From contig JADFKM010000013.1 of assembly GCA_022564935.1 (NCBI GenBank), forward strand, positions 1 through 36,764: a DNA stretch of 36,764 nt, read 5' to 3'. Below, piece after piece: positions 8,432-15,785 of this stretch. A model generated the notes under the pieces. It did no database searches. It saw only the letters and a program-made list of their open reading frames with translations, and had not been told where the DNA came from. Every line of letters begins with the position of its first letter. Position 1 is the stretch's first letter. This DNA comes from Candidatus Dadabacteria bacterium (lineage in GTDB: Bacteria > Desulfobacterota_D > UBA1144 > Nemesobacterales > JADFKM01). A program made the position numbers and the translations under genes.

Positions 8432-8563
8432 AAGCCTCTCGATGATGGCCTTGTGCATCAGCGCCCACTTGAGGCTCGCTTGAACCACATCTTTTTTATC
8501 CGGCGCAACGGCCTGTAGCATCTCTTCGTGCGGCTCGACGCACATAGACCTATCTCCGATATT
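8336..8563 (-). pseudogene. C-terminal fragment of a second DUF924 gene
   Basis: About 75 codons homologous to the last third of the intact DUF924 protein encoded at 11374-11979: NIGDRSMCVEPHEEML here against NLGDQVLCVALHEEML there, and an identical end RGEHKSFGQ. Similarity stops near position 8563, upstream of which the frame has no DUF924 sequence, so the N-terminal two thirds are lost. The fragment lies 68 bases beyond the antiporter stop on the same strand. It is a paralogue relic rather than a new duplicate, because its upper part differs at many residues. Confidence 0.75.
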
Positions 8564-8631
8564 TACCAGGGGGAATACTCGCTTAACGTTTGATTGCCTT
8601 AAATAAGGGGAGCGGTATAAAGGAAGAGTTC

Positions 8632-10620
8632 TTATTTATCCTTGGCAAGGGTTAGTTCCGAGAGGTTGTTTATTTGCTCCGGCGACCCCATCACTATCAG
8701 CACGTCCCCCGCATGGAGCACGGTATCGGCATCGGGGTTTGCAATTGTTTTAGAGTCCCGGTTTATTGCGAGCAAATTCACGCCGTAGTTGCTTCTCAAA
8801 AGTATTTCGGCCGGGGTTTTTCCCGAAACAAAGGAATTCTCACTCACCCTAAGTGAGCAAATCTCCACATCCGAGAGGTGAAGAGAGAGGTCTTTGAGAG
8901 AACTCGTTAACTTCGGAGAACGAAGCATTTCGTATCCCTCAGCCCTAATCATGGTTGAAAATTTCTTAATCTCGTCCCTCGGTATCAGGTATTTAGTAAG
9001 CACCGTGGTAAAGATTTCAATTGAAGCTTCAAATTCCTCGGTTATCACCTCATCGGCCCCTAGTTCCCGGAGCGGTTTTATCTCGTCGTTGAACCTGGTT
9101 CGGGCAATAATATACGCGCTCGGATTTCTACCCCTTACTGCCGATATTACTCTCCTGGACGCCGTGGGATCGGATATTACGATAACGACCACTCTTGCGC
9201 CGCTTATCCCCACATGGTCTAAAGAGGTTTCATACACCGCATCGCCGAAGAAGATAGGCTCTCCCTTTTCCTTTTCGCTTTTCACGGTGTCCACATTCAT
9301 TTCGATGATCGTATACGGAATTTTGGCGACTCGAGCCGCTCTAGCCAGATTTCTGCCTCCGAGACCGAACCCGATTATTACCAGATGGTCTTTCAACACT
9401 TTTGTGACGGACTCAGATTCGATGGGTGCAGCTCCTCCCTTAATGCGCTCTGGAAACGGCAGCGCGGAAACAAAGGTCGAAATTCTCGGAGCCAGGGAGA
9501 TTATGAAGGGCGCCCCTATCATGGTCAGCACCGTTACGCTCAGAAATATCTGGTAGTGGTCACCGGCAAAAAGACCATTCTCAAGGCCTACGCGAGACAG
9601 GATAAACGAGAATTCGCCCACCTGGCTCAATATAATGGCAACGAGGATAGTGGTGCGGATCGGGAGACCCAAGAGCAAGGCGGCTACGCCCGAAGTAAGG
9701 GTTTTCAGCAGCAGGACACAAACCGTGACGGAGAGGATGAGAACCGGAGCGGATACGGCAAACTTCAGGTTGAGAAGCATGCCTATGGAGATAAAAAAGA
9801 AGCTCGTGAACACGTCGCGAAACGGTATTATGTTGCCCAGCGCCCAGTGAGAATATTCCGATTCAGACACGATAAGCCCGGCGAGGAATGCGCCGAGCGC
9901 CAGTGAAAGACCTACGCTGGATGTAATCCAGGCTATAGCAAAGCAAACCGTGAGGATAGCGAGCAGAAACAGCTCGCGGCTTTTGGTTTTGGCTATCTGA
10001 AAGAACAGAACCGGGATTATGAGCCTGGCGCTTACAATGAGCACTATGACCACGACTGCCGCTTTTGCAATGAAGAGTATGGGAGATGATCCTACGGCGC
10101 TCCCGGCGCCGGACATAATTGGGATGAGGAGCATCATGGGCACGATCATGATGTCCTGGAATATGAGAATTGCTAAGGACGTTTTCCCGTGCGGGCTGTC
10201 AACCTCTGCCTTTTCTTGAAGGAGTTTAAGCACAATGACGGTGCTGCTCAGGCTCAATAGGAAGCCCGCGAACACCGCTTGCGCTGTAGTAAGACCTATC
10301 AGTTTTGCTATGCCGAAAGCCGCGATTATGGTCAGGAGTACTTGAAGCGAGCCCCCAAGCAGAACAGACTTTTTGATCCGCAAAATGCTTTCGAGCGAAA
10401 ATTCAATACCGATCGTAAATAGAAGCAGCACGACCCCGATTTCGGCCAATAACTCGACCTCGTGAACCGCGCTTATCAGACCGAAGCCGTGGGGGCCCGC
10501 AAGCACGCCGGTGAGCAAAAAGCCGACAATGGTAGGGATCCTCAGCCGTTGGAACACCATGATAACGACTATTGAAAGGGAGAAAATTACGACAATATCG
10601 GCAAGAAGGGGTATTTCCAT
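8632..10620 (-). CDS. CPA2-family cation:proton antiporter with RCK (TrkA-N/TrkA-C) domains, Kef-type
   Basis: 662 residues. An inner-membrane monovalent cation/proton antiporter or K+ efflux protein. Residues about 5-385 form a 12-13 helix Na+/H+-exchanger domain with FQDIMIVP (154-161), the conserved acidic site of CPA2 carriers. Residues 412-540 form a TrkA-N/RCK domain with the nucleotide loop GFGLGG (417-422) and ribose-binding E440. Residues about 575-655 form a TrkA-C domain (SLRVSENSFVSGKTPAEILL, then ending GDVLIVMGSPE). This architecture is that of KefB/KefC/YbaL and related proteins gated by nucleotide or thiol adducts. No KefF/KefG ancillary gene is adjacent, so gating is unknown. 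The gene lies inside the region bounded by tRNA-Gln 3'-end remnants. Confidence 0.92.
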   Translation of the reverse strand: MEIPLLADIVVIFSLSIVVIMVFQRLRIPTIVGFLLTGVLAGPHGFGLISAVHEVELLAEIGVVLLLFTIGIEFSLESILRIKKSVLLGGSLQVLLTIIAAFGIAKLIGLTTAQAVFAGFLLSLSSTVIVLKLLQEKAEVDSPHGKTSLAILIFQDIMIVPMMLLIPIMSGAGSAVGSSPILFIAKAAVVVIVLIVSARLIIPVLFFQIAKTKSRELFLLAILTVCFAIAWITSSVGLSLALGAFLAGLIVSESEYSHWALGNIIPFRDVFTSFFFISIGMLLNLKFAVSAPVLILSVTVCVLLLKTLTSGVAALLLGLPIRTTILVAIILSQVGEFSFILSRVGLENGLFAGDHYQIFLSVTVLTMIGAPFIISLAPRISTFVSALPFPERIKGGAAPIESESVTKVLKDHLVIIGFGLGGRNLARAARVAKIPYTIIEMNVDTVKSEKEKGEPIFFGDAVYETSLDHVGISGARVVVIVISDPTASRRVISAVRGRNPSAYIIARTRFNDEIKPLRELGADEVITEEFEASIEIFTTVLTKYLIPRDEIKKFSTMIRAEGYEMLRSPKLTSSLKDLSLHLSDVEICSLRVSENSFVSGKTPAEILLRSNYGVNLLAINRDSKTIANPDADTVLHAGDVLIVMGSPEQINNLSELTLAKDK

Positions 10621-10840
10621 AAATGTTATGTCCCATCAGACATTTGTAATATTGTACTAGTTTATGTAAGCATCCCAAAAAGGGGACAGTCCACAGAACT
10701 GCAGCGAGCCTGTATGGCCCGGCTCAAATTAAAATAGTTTTGCGAGAGAACCGTACCCGCCGAAAGTGATTGCAAACTTTATGAATTGATTTGCTGAACT
10801 AAAATGTCAGGAGGGGGAAGATAAGTTTTAGGGGATTTTA

Positions 10841-11227
10841 TTATCTATAACCTCGAATTACCCCGGGAAACTCAGCTTTTCTACCATCGAGGGAAATTAC
10901 CGTTCCTCGGGAACGAAGGGCATATCCATATTCTATTAACACATTAGGATTGGGTGTGGATTTGTTACTGTCTGTCTTACCCACAATAGATAGGTCAGAA
11001 ACAAATATGTTGCAGCCTTTAATTTTTCCTAAAATGATATCCGTTATTGGGGGAGAACCGGGGGTATTTTTAGTATCGTAGTCTAACTCTAACTCATCGA
11101 AATCATCGGAAGATTTGCTTAACTCTTCATTAATTTCTTTGACTACATCTTCTAATGTTTCTCGAATGAAATCCTTATTTGTCTCCGCTGGTAAATCACT
11201 TTGCCAAGCGTAAAAAATTTTCGCCAT
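10841..11227 (-). CDS. Truncated 'WQSD...NVLIEYGYAL' nucleotide-binding/TIR-like protein
   Basis: 128 residues. It begins MAKIFYAWQSDLPAETNKDF, has LDYDTKNTPGSPPITDIILG and GCNIFVSDLSIVG, and then PNPNVLIEYGYALRS. I recognise these as hallmarks of a widespread family of small Rossmann-like proteins, related in layout to TIR/nucleotide-hydrolase folds and found in accessory and defence regions; this assignment is from memory. After EYGYALRS the sequence stops resembling the family and ends 22 residues later, whereas relatives continue considerably further. The gene is therefore probably truncated or frameshifted near 10910. SD AGAGGA is 9 bases upstream of the start. Catalytic competence is doubtful. 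Confidence 0.55.
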   Translation of the reverse strand: MAKIFYAWQSDLPAETNKDFIRETLEDVVKEINEELSKSSDDFDELELDYDTKNTPGSPPITDIILGKIKGCNIFVSDLSIVGKTDSNKSTPNPNVLIEYGYALRSRGTVISLDGRKAEFPGVIRGYR

Positions 11228-11316
11228 GTCATATGTCCTCTTAAAAATACTTACACTTAATTCCGCATTACCAAATTATAGATAATGGCTGCGCTAATTG
11301 ATAGGCTTTTCAAGGA

Positions 11317-11341
11317 TGGCCGGGGCGTGTGGATTCGAACC
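11317..11341 (-). repeat. tRNA-Gln 3'-end copy (first remnant), att-like
   Basis: 23 of 25 bases match the tRNA-Gln 3' end at 12040-12064, covering the T-loop (TTCGAA), the T-stem 3' side, the acceptor strand and the encoded CCA, in the same orientation. The 5' parts of a tRNA are absent. Partial tRNA 3' ends in direct orientation are the classical product of site-specific integration into a tRNA gene. Here the copy bounds the DUF924 gene together with the intact tRNA. Confidence 0.75.
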
Positions 11342-11370
11342 TAAATAATCAGTGGCAAAAGTCCCTGACA

Positions 11371-11469
11371 ACTCTACTGCCCGAAGCTCTTGTGCTCGCC
11401 TCGAAGGTACCGCTCTTCTTCCTCAGTAGAGCGGCGTCCCAGCGCCTTGTTTCTGTGCGGGAACCTGCC
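11371..11469. repeat. 99-bp direct repeat, copy B (3' end of DUF924)
   Basis: Partner of 8333-8431 with two mismatches. It includes the stop codon and the last about 31 codons of the DUF924 gene. Confidence 0.85.
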
Positions 11470-11979
11470 GAATCTCTCAATAGTACCCTTGTGAATAAGC
11501 GCCCAATTGAGACTTTCCCGCACCACTTCTCTTTTATCCGGCGCGACGTCCTGCAGCATTTCTTCATGAAGCGCGACACACAACACCTGGTCGCCTAAGT
11601 TTTCTGAGTGTTCAAGCGGCATGTACAGGAACATCCTCTGGATAGGAGGCAGCGCCTTGTCGTGTCCCAGCTCTATGCCCTCCCTGCAAAGCTCAAGTGC
11701 TTTTTTATCGCCGGAGAAAGCCTCACCGGTTCCCCTGTAGATGTTCCGTGTGAACTGGTCGAGGAGGATGACGAGCGCCAGCCTGCCAGGGGCGCTCTTA
11801 CCCCAATGGTCGAGTGCGTTTCGGGATGCCCGCTCCACAAGGGAGCCGAACCTGGTTTTAATCTGCCTGTCTGTATCCTCATTTGACCCGAACCAGAACG
11901 AGCTCCTATCCTCAACGGTAAACCCGTCTCTAATCTCTCCGAACCAAAAGTCGATAACCTCTTTTATCTCTTGCTCCAT
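11374..11979 (-). CDS. DUF924 family protein
   Basis: 201 residues, full length for the family. It starts MEQEIKEVIDFWFGEIRDG (the family's FWFG motif at 12-15) and has LVILLDQFTRNIYRGTGEAF (about 89-108) and FLYMPLEHSE. The C-terminal third is HEEMLQDVAPDKREVVRESL followed by GRFPHRNKALGRRSTEEEE. The fold is an all-helical TPR-like bundle. The biochemical function is not established to my knowledge; the conserved D/Q/N/R/H residues suggest a small-molecule or phosphate ligand. It lies between tRNA-Gln and a tRNA 3'-end remnant, as a single-gene segment bounded by direct repeats. Confidence 0.9.
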   Translation of the reverse strand: MEQEIKEVIDFWFGEIRDGFTVEDRSSFWFGSNEDTDRQIKTRFGSLVERASRNALDHWGKSAPGRLALVILLDQFTRNIYRGTGEAFSGDKKALELCREGIELGHDKALPPIQRMFLYMPLEHSENLGDQVLCVALHEEMLQDVAPDKREVVRESLNWALIHKGTIERFGRFPHRNKALGRRSTEEEERYLRGEHKSFGQ

Positions 11980-12039
11980 TGGTTGGTGTTGTGGGTAAGC
12001 ATAAATTCCCAGGTTATAAGGGATGCGTCTAGCTTAGAA

Positions 12040-12113
12040 TGGCTGGGGCGGGTGGATTCGAACCACCATAACAGGCTCCAAAGGCCTGTGTCCTGCCATT
12101 AGACGACGCCCCA
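12040..12113 (-). tRNA. tRNA-Gln (anticodon UUG), CCA encoded
   Basis: Full cloverleaf on the minus strand. The acceptor TGGGGCG pairs with CGCCCCA. The anticodon arm CAGGC-CTTTGGA-GCCTG gives anticodon TTG. The T-arm GGTGG-TTCGAAT-CCACC and the D-arm with AATGGCAGG are present, followed by discriminator G and CCA. It begins 47 bases after the ispE stop, so it is probably transcribed with ispE. In many proteobacteria the order is ispE, tRNA-Gln, prs, rplY, pth; here prs is not next. Confidence 0.97.
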
Positions 12114-12159
12114 AGTGAAGATTTTATAGTACCGACAATTAATGCGCCTCGCAAACGGG

Positions 12160-13023
12160 CTAGTACCTGTGCCACCCCTCGATTCCACGTGCCGAGTATA
12201 CCCCTAAAGTCGTGCTGTCCTTGAGGTATTCGTAGGCCTTTTTTGCGTCTCGGCAGACGGTGAACGCCCCGAACATCGTGGGGCCGCTCCCGCTCATAGA
12301 CACCCCATCGGGCTCAAGCCCCTCGAGCAGGCCCCTGAGCGATATTATCTCCGGGAACATCTCAATTGCGGGAGCTTCGAGGGCGTTGTCGAGCGGGATC
12401 TTTCCCTCCTTAAAAAGCGCTATGGTGTCCTCGATAATCGTTGGAGCGGGCGCGCCGCTTGAGATCTCGTCCCAGTGCTCGTACACGTCTTTGGTGGGTA
12501 CTTCGAGGTCGGGGTTGATCAGGACGTAATGAAGCAGAGGGAAGCCGGGCAGGAGCGTAATTTTTTCACCGATGCCCTCGATGAGGCTTGTCCTGGAATG
12601 GATGAAGAACGGTACGTCCGCTCCTATTCGGGCCGAAATGCCGATCAGCTCGTCCTCGCTGAATCTTTTATAGAGCTTATTGAGGCCGACGAGCACCGAG
12701 GCCGCGTTGCCGCTCCCCCCTCCGAGTCCGGCTTCTATGGGGATCCTTTTGTTTATTACTACATTGACTTTGAGCTCCAGGCCGCTTCGGTTTAGAAATT
12801 CTGCCGCGGCTCTGTGTGCCAGGTTTTCGCCGGGGACGGCGATATCAAGGCCCTTGGTTTCAATGTCGATCCCGCTTCCCTCCGTGGCCTCAATCCTAAC
12901 TTCGTCAAACAGGTCTACCGGCTGCATTATCGAGCGGATTTCGTGATAACCGTCCGGTCGTTTGCCCAGAACCTCAAGGGTGAGGTTGAGTTTTGCTGGA
13001 GAGAGTAAAGTTATAGAGTTCAT
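12160..13023 (-). CDS. ispE: 4-diphosphocytidyl-2-C-methyl-D-erythritol kinase
   Basis: 287 residues, normal length. A GHMP kinase that phosphorylates CDP-methylerythritol in the MEP pathway to isoprenoids. PAKLNLTLEVLGKRPDGYHE (9-28) holds catalytic K11. The ATP loop is GLGGGSGNAAS (99-109), D136 in RIGADVPFF is the catalytic aspartate, and MSGSGPT (243-249) is motif III. The ATP loop has GN where most homologues have SD/TD, a minor variation. The tRNA-Gln gene follows directly, matching the common ispE-tRNA-Gln arrangement. Confidence 0.96.
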   Translation of the reverse strand: MNSITLLSPAKLNLTLEVLGKRPDGYHEIRSIMQPVDLFDEVRIEATEGSGIDIETKGLDIAVPGENLAHRAAAEFLNRSGLELKVNVVINKRIPIEAGLGGGSGNAASVLVGLNKLYKRFSEDELIGISARIGADVPFFIHSRTSLIEGIGEKITLLPGFPLLHYVLINPDLEVPTKDVYEHWDEISSGAPAPTIIEDTIALFKEGKIPLDNALEAPAIEMFPEIISLRGLLEGLEPDGVSMSGSGPTMFGAFTVCRDAKKAYEYLKDSTTLGVYSARGIEGWHRY

Positions 13024-13256
13024 TGAAGAAGGTATCGTGTACGCGCCTTCGATATGGCGTTTGCAAGAGCATTGTAATTAAAAACGTATACAAGTCAATT
13101 TTCCTTGAAATGCAGAATAGTTGCGAGTTAAACGCCCTGAGTGTTGAAGGACTGGATAAACAACGAGAGCTGAGTTGTTTAGTAGAGATTTGTGATGGGA
13201 AGTGCTGTGGTATTTATCGGCGATCTGGAATATTTAATTGCAGCCCCGTTATGAAA
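13024..13256. other. Intergenic stretch without a gene
   Basis: The region between divergent ispE and the DUF3568 lipoprotein gene (gap 13024-13392). An open frame from 13023 to 13301 has atypical composition and no SD, so I reject it. The only notable element is the promoter-like pair at 13257-13285. Confidence 0.5.
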
Positions 13257-13285
13257 TTGATTTATATCCCCTGGGTGTATATATT
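13257..13285 (+). promoter_or_regulatory. Candidate sigma-70 type promoter for the DUF3568 lipoprotein gene
   Basis: TTGATT, a 17-bp spacer and TATATT lie about 108 bases upstream of the lipoprotein ATG, in the right orientation. This is a match by eye to the -35/-10 consensus only. Confidence 0.3.
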
Positions 13286-13392
13286 AGGTAGACGAGTTTG
13301 ACAAGTGGGACGCTTCAGAGTTTAGGTGTTGAATGTGTGGAGGGGGCGAGCTGATTTAGGGCTGTTCAAAATTTATTTAAAGGAGATTAAGG

Positions 13393-13791
13393 ATGATCAT
13401 AAGGCGTTCGGTTATAGCTTTAGTACTCATTTTAAGCGCCCCGATGCTAAGCGGCTGCGCAGCCTTAGTGCTTGCAGGAGCAGCCGGAGCGGCGGGCGCC
13501 GGAACCGTTGCGTATATTAAGGGAGAGCTTCAAACTTCTAAGGAGGTCACGCTGGTCAGGGCTTATAACGCAGCCTCCGCCGCAATGAGGGATATGGAGT
13601 TTGCCATTATCGAGCAGGATAAAGACGCCGTTAACGCTAAAGTCGTTGCTATCGGTGTGGATAAAAAGAAGATAAGGATAAACATGAAAAGGGTCAGCGA
13701 TCATTTGACCCAAATTAAGATACGGATCGGCATTCTTGGGAATGAATCGCTCTCCAGGCTCATACTTGAAAGGATGCAGAAGTATTTTTAG
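13393..13791 (+). CDS. DUF3568 family lipoprotein
   Basis: 132 residues. An N-terminal lipoprotein signal ends at LSGC (lipidated C22), followed by an alanine/glycine-rich segment (AALVLAGAAGAAGAGTVAYI) and a soluble domain with ELQTSKEVTLVRAYNAASAA and KKIRINMKRVSDHLTQIKIR. This is the layout of the DUF3568 family of small envelope lipoproteins. The function is unknown; it is probably anchored to the outer or inner membrane and faces the periplasm. SD AAGGAG precedes the ATG at good spacing. It is monocistronic. Confidence 0.85.
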   Translation: MIIRRSVIALVLILSAPMLSGCAALVLAGAAGAAGAGTVAYIKGELQTSKEVTLVRAYNAASAAMRDMEFAIIEQDKDAVNAKVVAIGVDKKKIRINMKRVSDHLTQIKIRIGILGNESLSRLILERMQKYF

Positions 13792-13929
13792 GGTTTTCTT
13801 CCGTTTGCTTCACGCCAACTTCATCGATTCACCTTAATGTCTTGAACAGGGTTCCTGTGTTTAACGTTGGGGGCTTTTTCATAATGCGTTCGAACCAGGG
13901 TTGTAATTGCGGGGCATAATGCGGGGGTG

Positions 13930-14469
13930 TTATCTCTGCCATTTAATGGTGCAGCCGATTGCGTAGGTTTCGGGGTTTTGAACGTCTCCCCCCTCAAGCA
14001 GCTCACTGAGCGCATCGCTGAGGAACCTTTCTCTCACTCTGGACGGATCCCGCCAGTTGTCATCTATCTTTCCCTTGTACCGGAGCTTCCTGCCCCCGTC
14101 GAACACAAAGATCTGCGGGGTGTGAGAAGCCCCGTAGGCGTGGGCAGTCTCCTGCGTTTCGTCTCTTAAGTACGGGTAGTTGAGCCCCTTCTCCTTTGCC
14201 TTTTTTACCATGTTATCGAAGCTGTCTTCTGGGTAGTTTCTATCCTCGTTGGAGTTTATCCCGATGAACTGGACGCCGCGCTCTTTGAATTCGTCCTGAA
14301 GGGCTATTATCCTATCGTCGTACGCCTTAACGTAAGGGCAGTGGTTGCATGTGAAAATTACGACCAGGGCCTTGTACTCTGCGTAGTCTGCGAGGCCGTG
14401 CTGCTTGCCGTCTGTGCCCGGCAGGGTAAAATCCGGGGCGGTGTCTCTGATCTGCAGTTCATGATCCAT
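13930..14469 (-). CDS. Thioredoxin-fold (AhpC/TSA-ResA-like) family protein
   Basis: 179 residues without a signal peptide, so probably cytoplasmic. It opens DTAPDFTLPGTDGKQHGLAD, typical of the AhpC/TSA-redoxin superfamily. The active-site motif is CNHCPYV (C41 and C44), the variant seen in the 'thioredoxin family protein' group related to peroxiredoxins. THTPQIFVFD (about residue 115-124) carries the cis-proline typical of the fold. It may act as a thiol-disulfide reductant or peroxidase supplied by TrxB; the substrate is not predictable. Confidence 0.87.
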   Translation of the reverse strand: MDHELQIRDTAPDFTLPGTDGKQHGLADYAEYKALVVIFTCNHCPYVKAYDDRIIALQDEFKERGVQFIGINSNEDRNYPEDSFDNMVKKAKEKGLNYPYLRDETQETAHAYGASHTPQIFVFDGGRKLRYKGKIDDNWRDPSRVRERFLSDALSELLEGGDVQNPETYAIGCTIKWQR

Positions 14470-14632
14470 GGCTTACCTCCGGGTTTAATCGCTTTTTTTA
14501 CTATTAAGTTACATCGGGGGCATTAATTATCAAGACGCGAATTAAGATGATTTCACGCGCTCAATTTCGGGTTGTGAAACACTACTTCGCCCTGGTAGTG
14601 TGGTAAGTGAGGGGGGCAGTGGTGAGAACTCG

Positions 14633-15565
14633 ATGAGGGAGCGATTGAGGGGTATGCAGTTTACGAGAGACTTTTGCAGGGAGCTTTCACTTGGGGCCGG
14701 AGAGGAGATGTTCGGCACCGCCTCGCGAGTGGACCTGTGGCTGCTTATCGAAAGCCCGGGATCCTGGGTTAAGGACGCGCTCGACCAAAGCCCCGTACCT
14801 AAAAATGTGAAAAACAGGTTGAGCGTTCTTCAGGGCTCGATTCCAAACACCAGGGTTCAGCTTATCAAACACGGTGAGGAGAGCACGGATAAGCTGCGTT
14901 TTTTCGTGGCCGGTTCCCGTGAGTTAAGCCCAATTGTCTTCGAATTTAAACTGAACACATATGGGGATATTCTGGATATCGATGTGCCGGGGATTCTTTC
15001 CTCCCCTGTGGACTATGCGGAGTTCAGAAGGGAAGGGCCGCTGTATCTGGTGTGCACTCACGGAAGGTACGATAGCTGCTGCGCCGGGTGGGGCACTACC
15101 GTGTTCAGGGAAATGTCAGCGATAGCCGGGGACTGCGTGTGGCAGAGCACCCATGTGGGTGGGCACAGGTTCGCAGCCAACGTCGTGTGTCTCCCGCACG
15201 GCATATATTACGGCCGAATTTCGCAGAGCGACGCTGGGAGGGTTGTCGATGCCTACGCCAGTGGTGAGATTGTTCTCGACAAGCTTCGCGGCCGCGCGTG
15301 CTACCCGAAAGAGGCGCAGGCAGCCGAGTATTTCCTCCGCTCAAATACGGGGGTAACGGCGGTGGAGGAATTTAGGCTAGAGGGTGTGGATGCGTTGTCG
15401 GAGAGCAGGTTCCGCGCTGTGTTTGCTTCGAGGAGCGGCGGGCATAGGTATTTAGTTGTTGTGGATAAGGACACTTCAACCGTAGAGACCATAACGAGCT
15501 GCGGCGACCCGGAGCCGTCGCAGCCGCCCCAGTACCGGCTTGTGGAGTGCAAAAGAAGCGATTAG
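14633..15565 (+). CDS. Sucrase/ferredoxin-like protein (Apd1-like thioredoxin-type [2Fe-2S] protein)
   Basis: 310 residues from the ATG at 14633, chosen because GGTGAG sits 6 bases upstream; an upstream GTG at 14600 has no SD. VCTHGRYDSCCAGWG contains C141 and C150 (C-x8-C), and THVGGHRFA contains H174 and H178 (H-x3-H). This is the Cys2His2 [2Fe-2S] arrangement described for Apd1-type proteins of the sucrase/ferredoxin-like family. VCLPHGIYYGRI follows. The name is historical: sucrase activity is not implied. The likely role is redox or iron-sulfur related. C149 next to C150 leaves the exact second ligand open. Confidence 0.85.
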   Translation: MRERLRGMQFTRDFCRELSLGAGEEMFGTASRVDLWLLIESPGSWVKDALDQSPVPKNVKNRLSVLQGSIPNTRVQLIKHGEESTDKLRFFVAGSRELSPIVFEFKLNTYGDILDIDVPGILSSPVDYAEFRREGPLYLVCTHGRYDSCCAGWGTTVFREMSAIAGDCVWQSTHVGGHRFAANVVCLPHGIYYGRISQSDAGRVVDAYASGEIVLDKLRGRACYPKEAQAAEYFLRSNTGVTAVEEFRLEGVDALSESRFRAVFASRSGGHRYLVVVDKDTSTVETITSCGDPEPSQPPQYRLVECKRSD

Positions 15566-15785
15566 TTTTCGCGGGGCTTGCCGCTTAATTTAATACGTTG
15601 CCTAAATCTCCTGAGACTTTCACCCGAGTCTGCATTGACTTTCCTAACATCCCCAGGCCATCCATCAGTACTGGTGGAAGTGCCGCCCGCATGCAAAGCT
15701 CAAGCGGTACGATCTCAATATCAAATTCCAAGCAAAAAGGGGTTTAAATCTGTATCGGTATACCAATTAGAATTTTTACCACAAA

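Noticed and set aside
13023-13301. Plus-strand open frame of 92 codons between ispE and the DUF3568 gene
   Set aside because: No SD, begins over the ispE start region, cysteine-rich and unlike neighbouring proteins; probably chance.
13878-13900. Another TTCGAA-containing tRNA-like end near the thioredoxin-fold gene
   Set aside because: Only the palindromic core matches; neither acceptor strand nor CCA is present.
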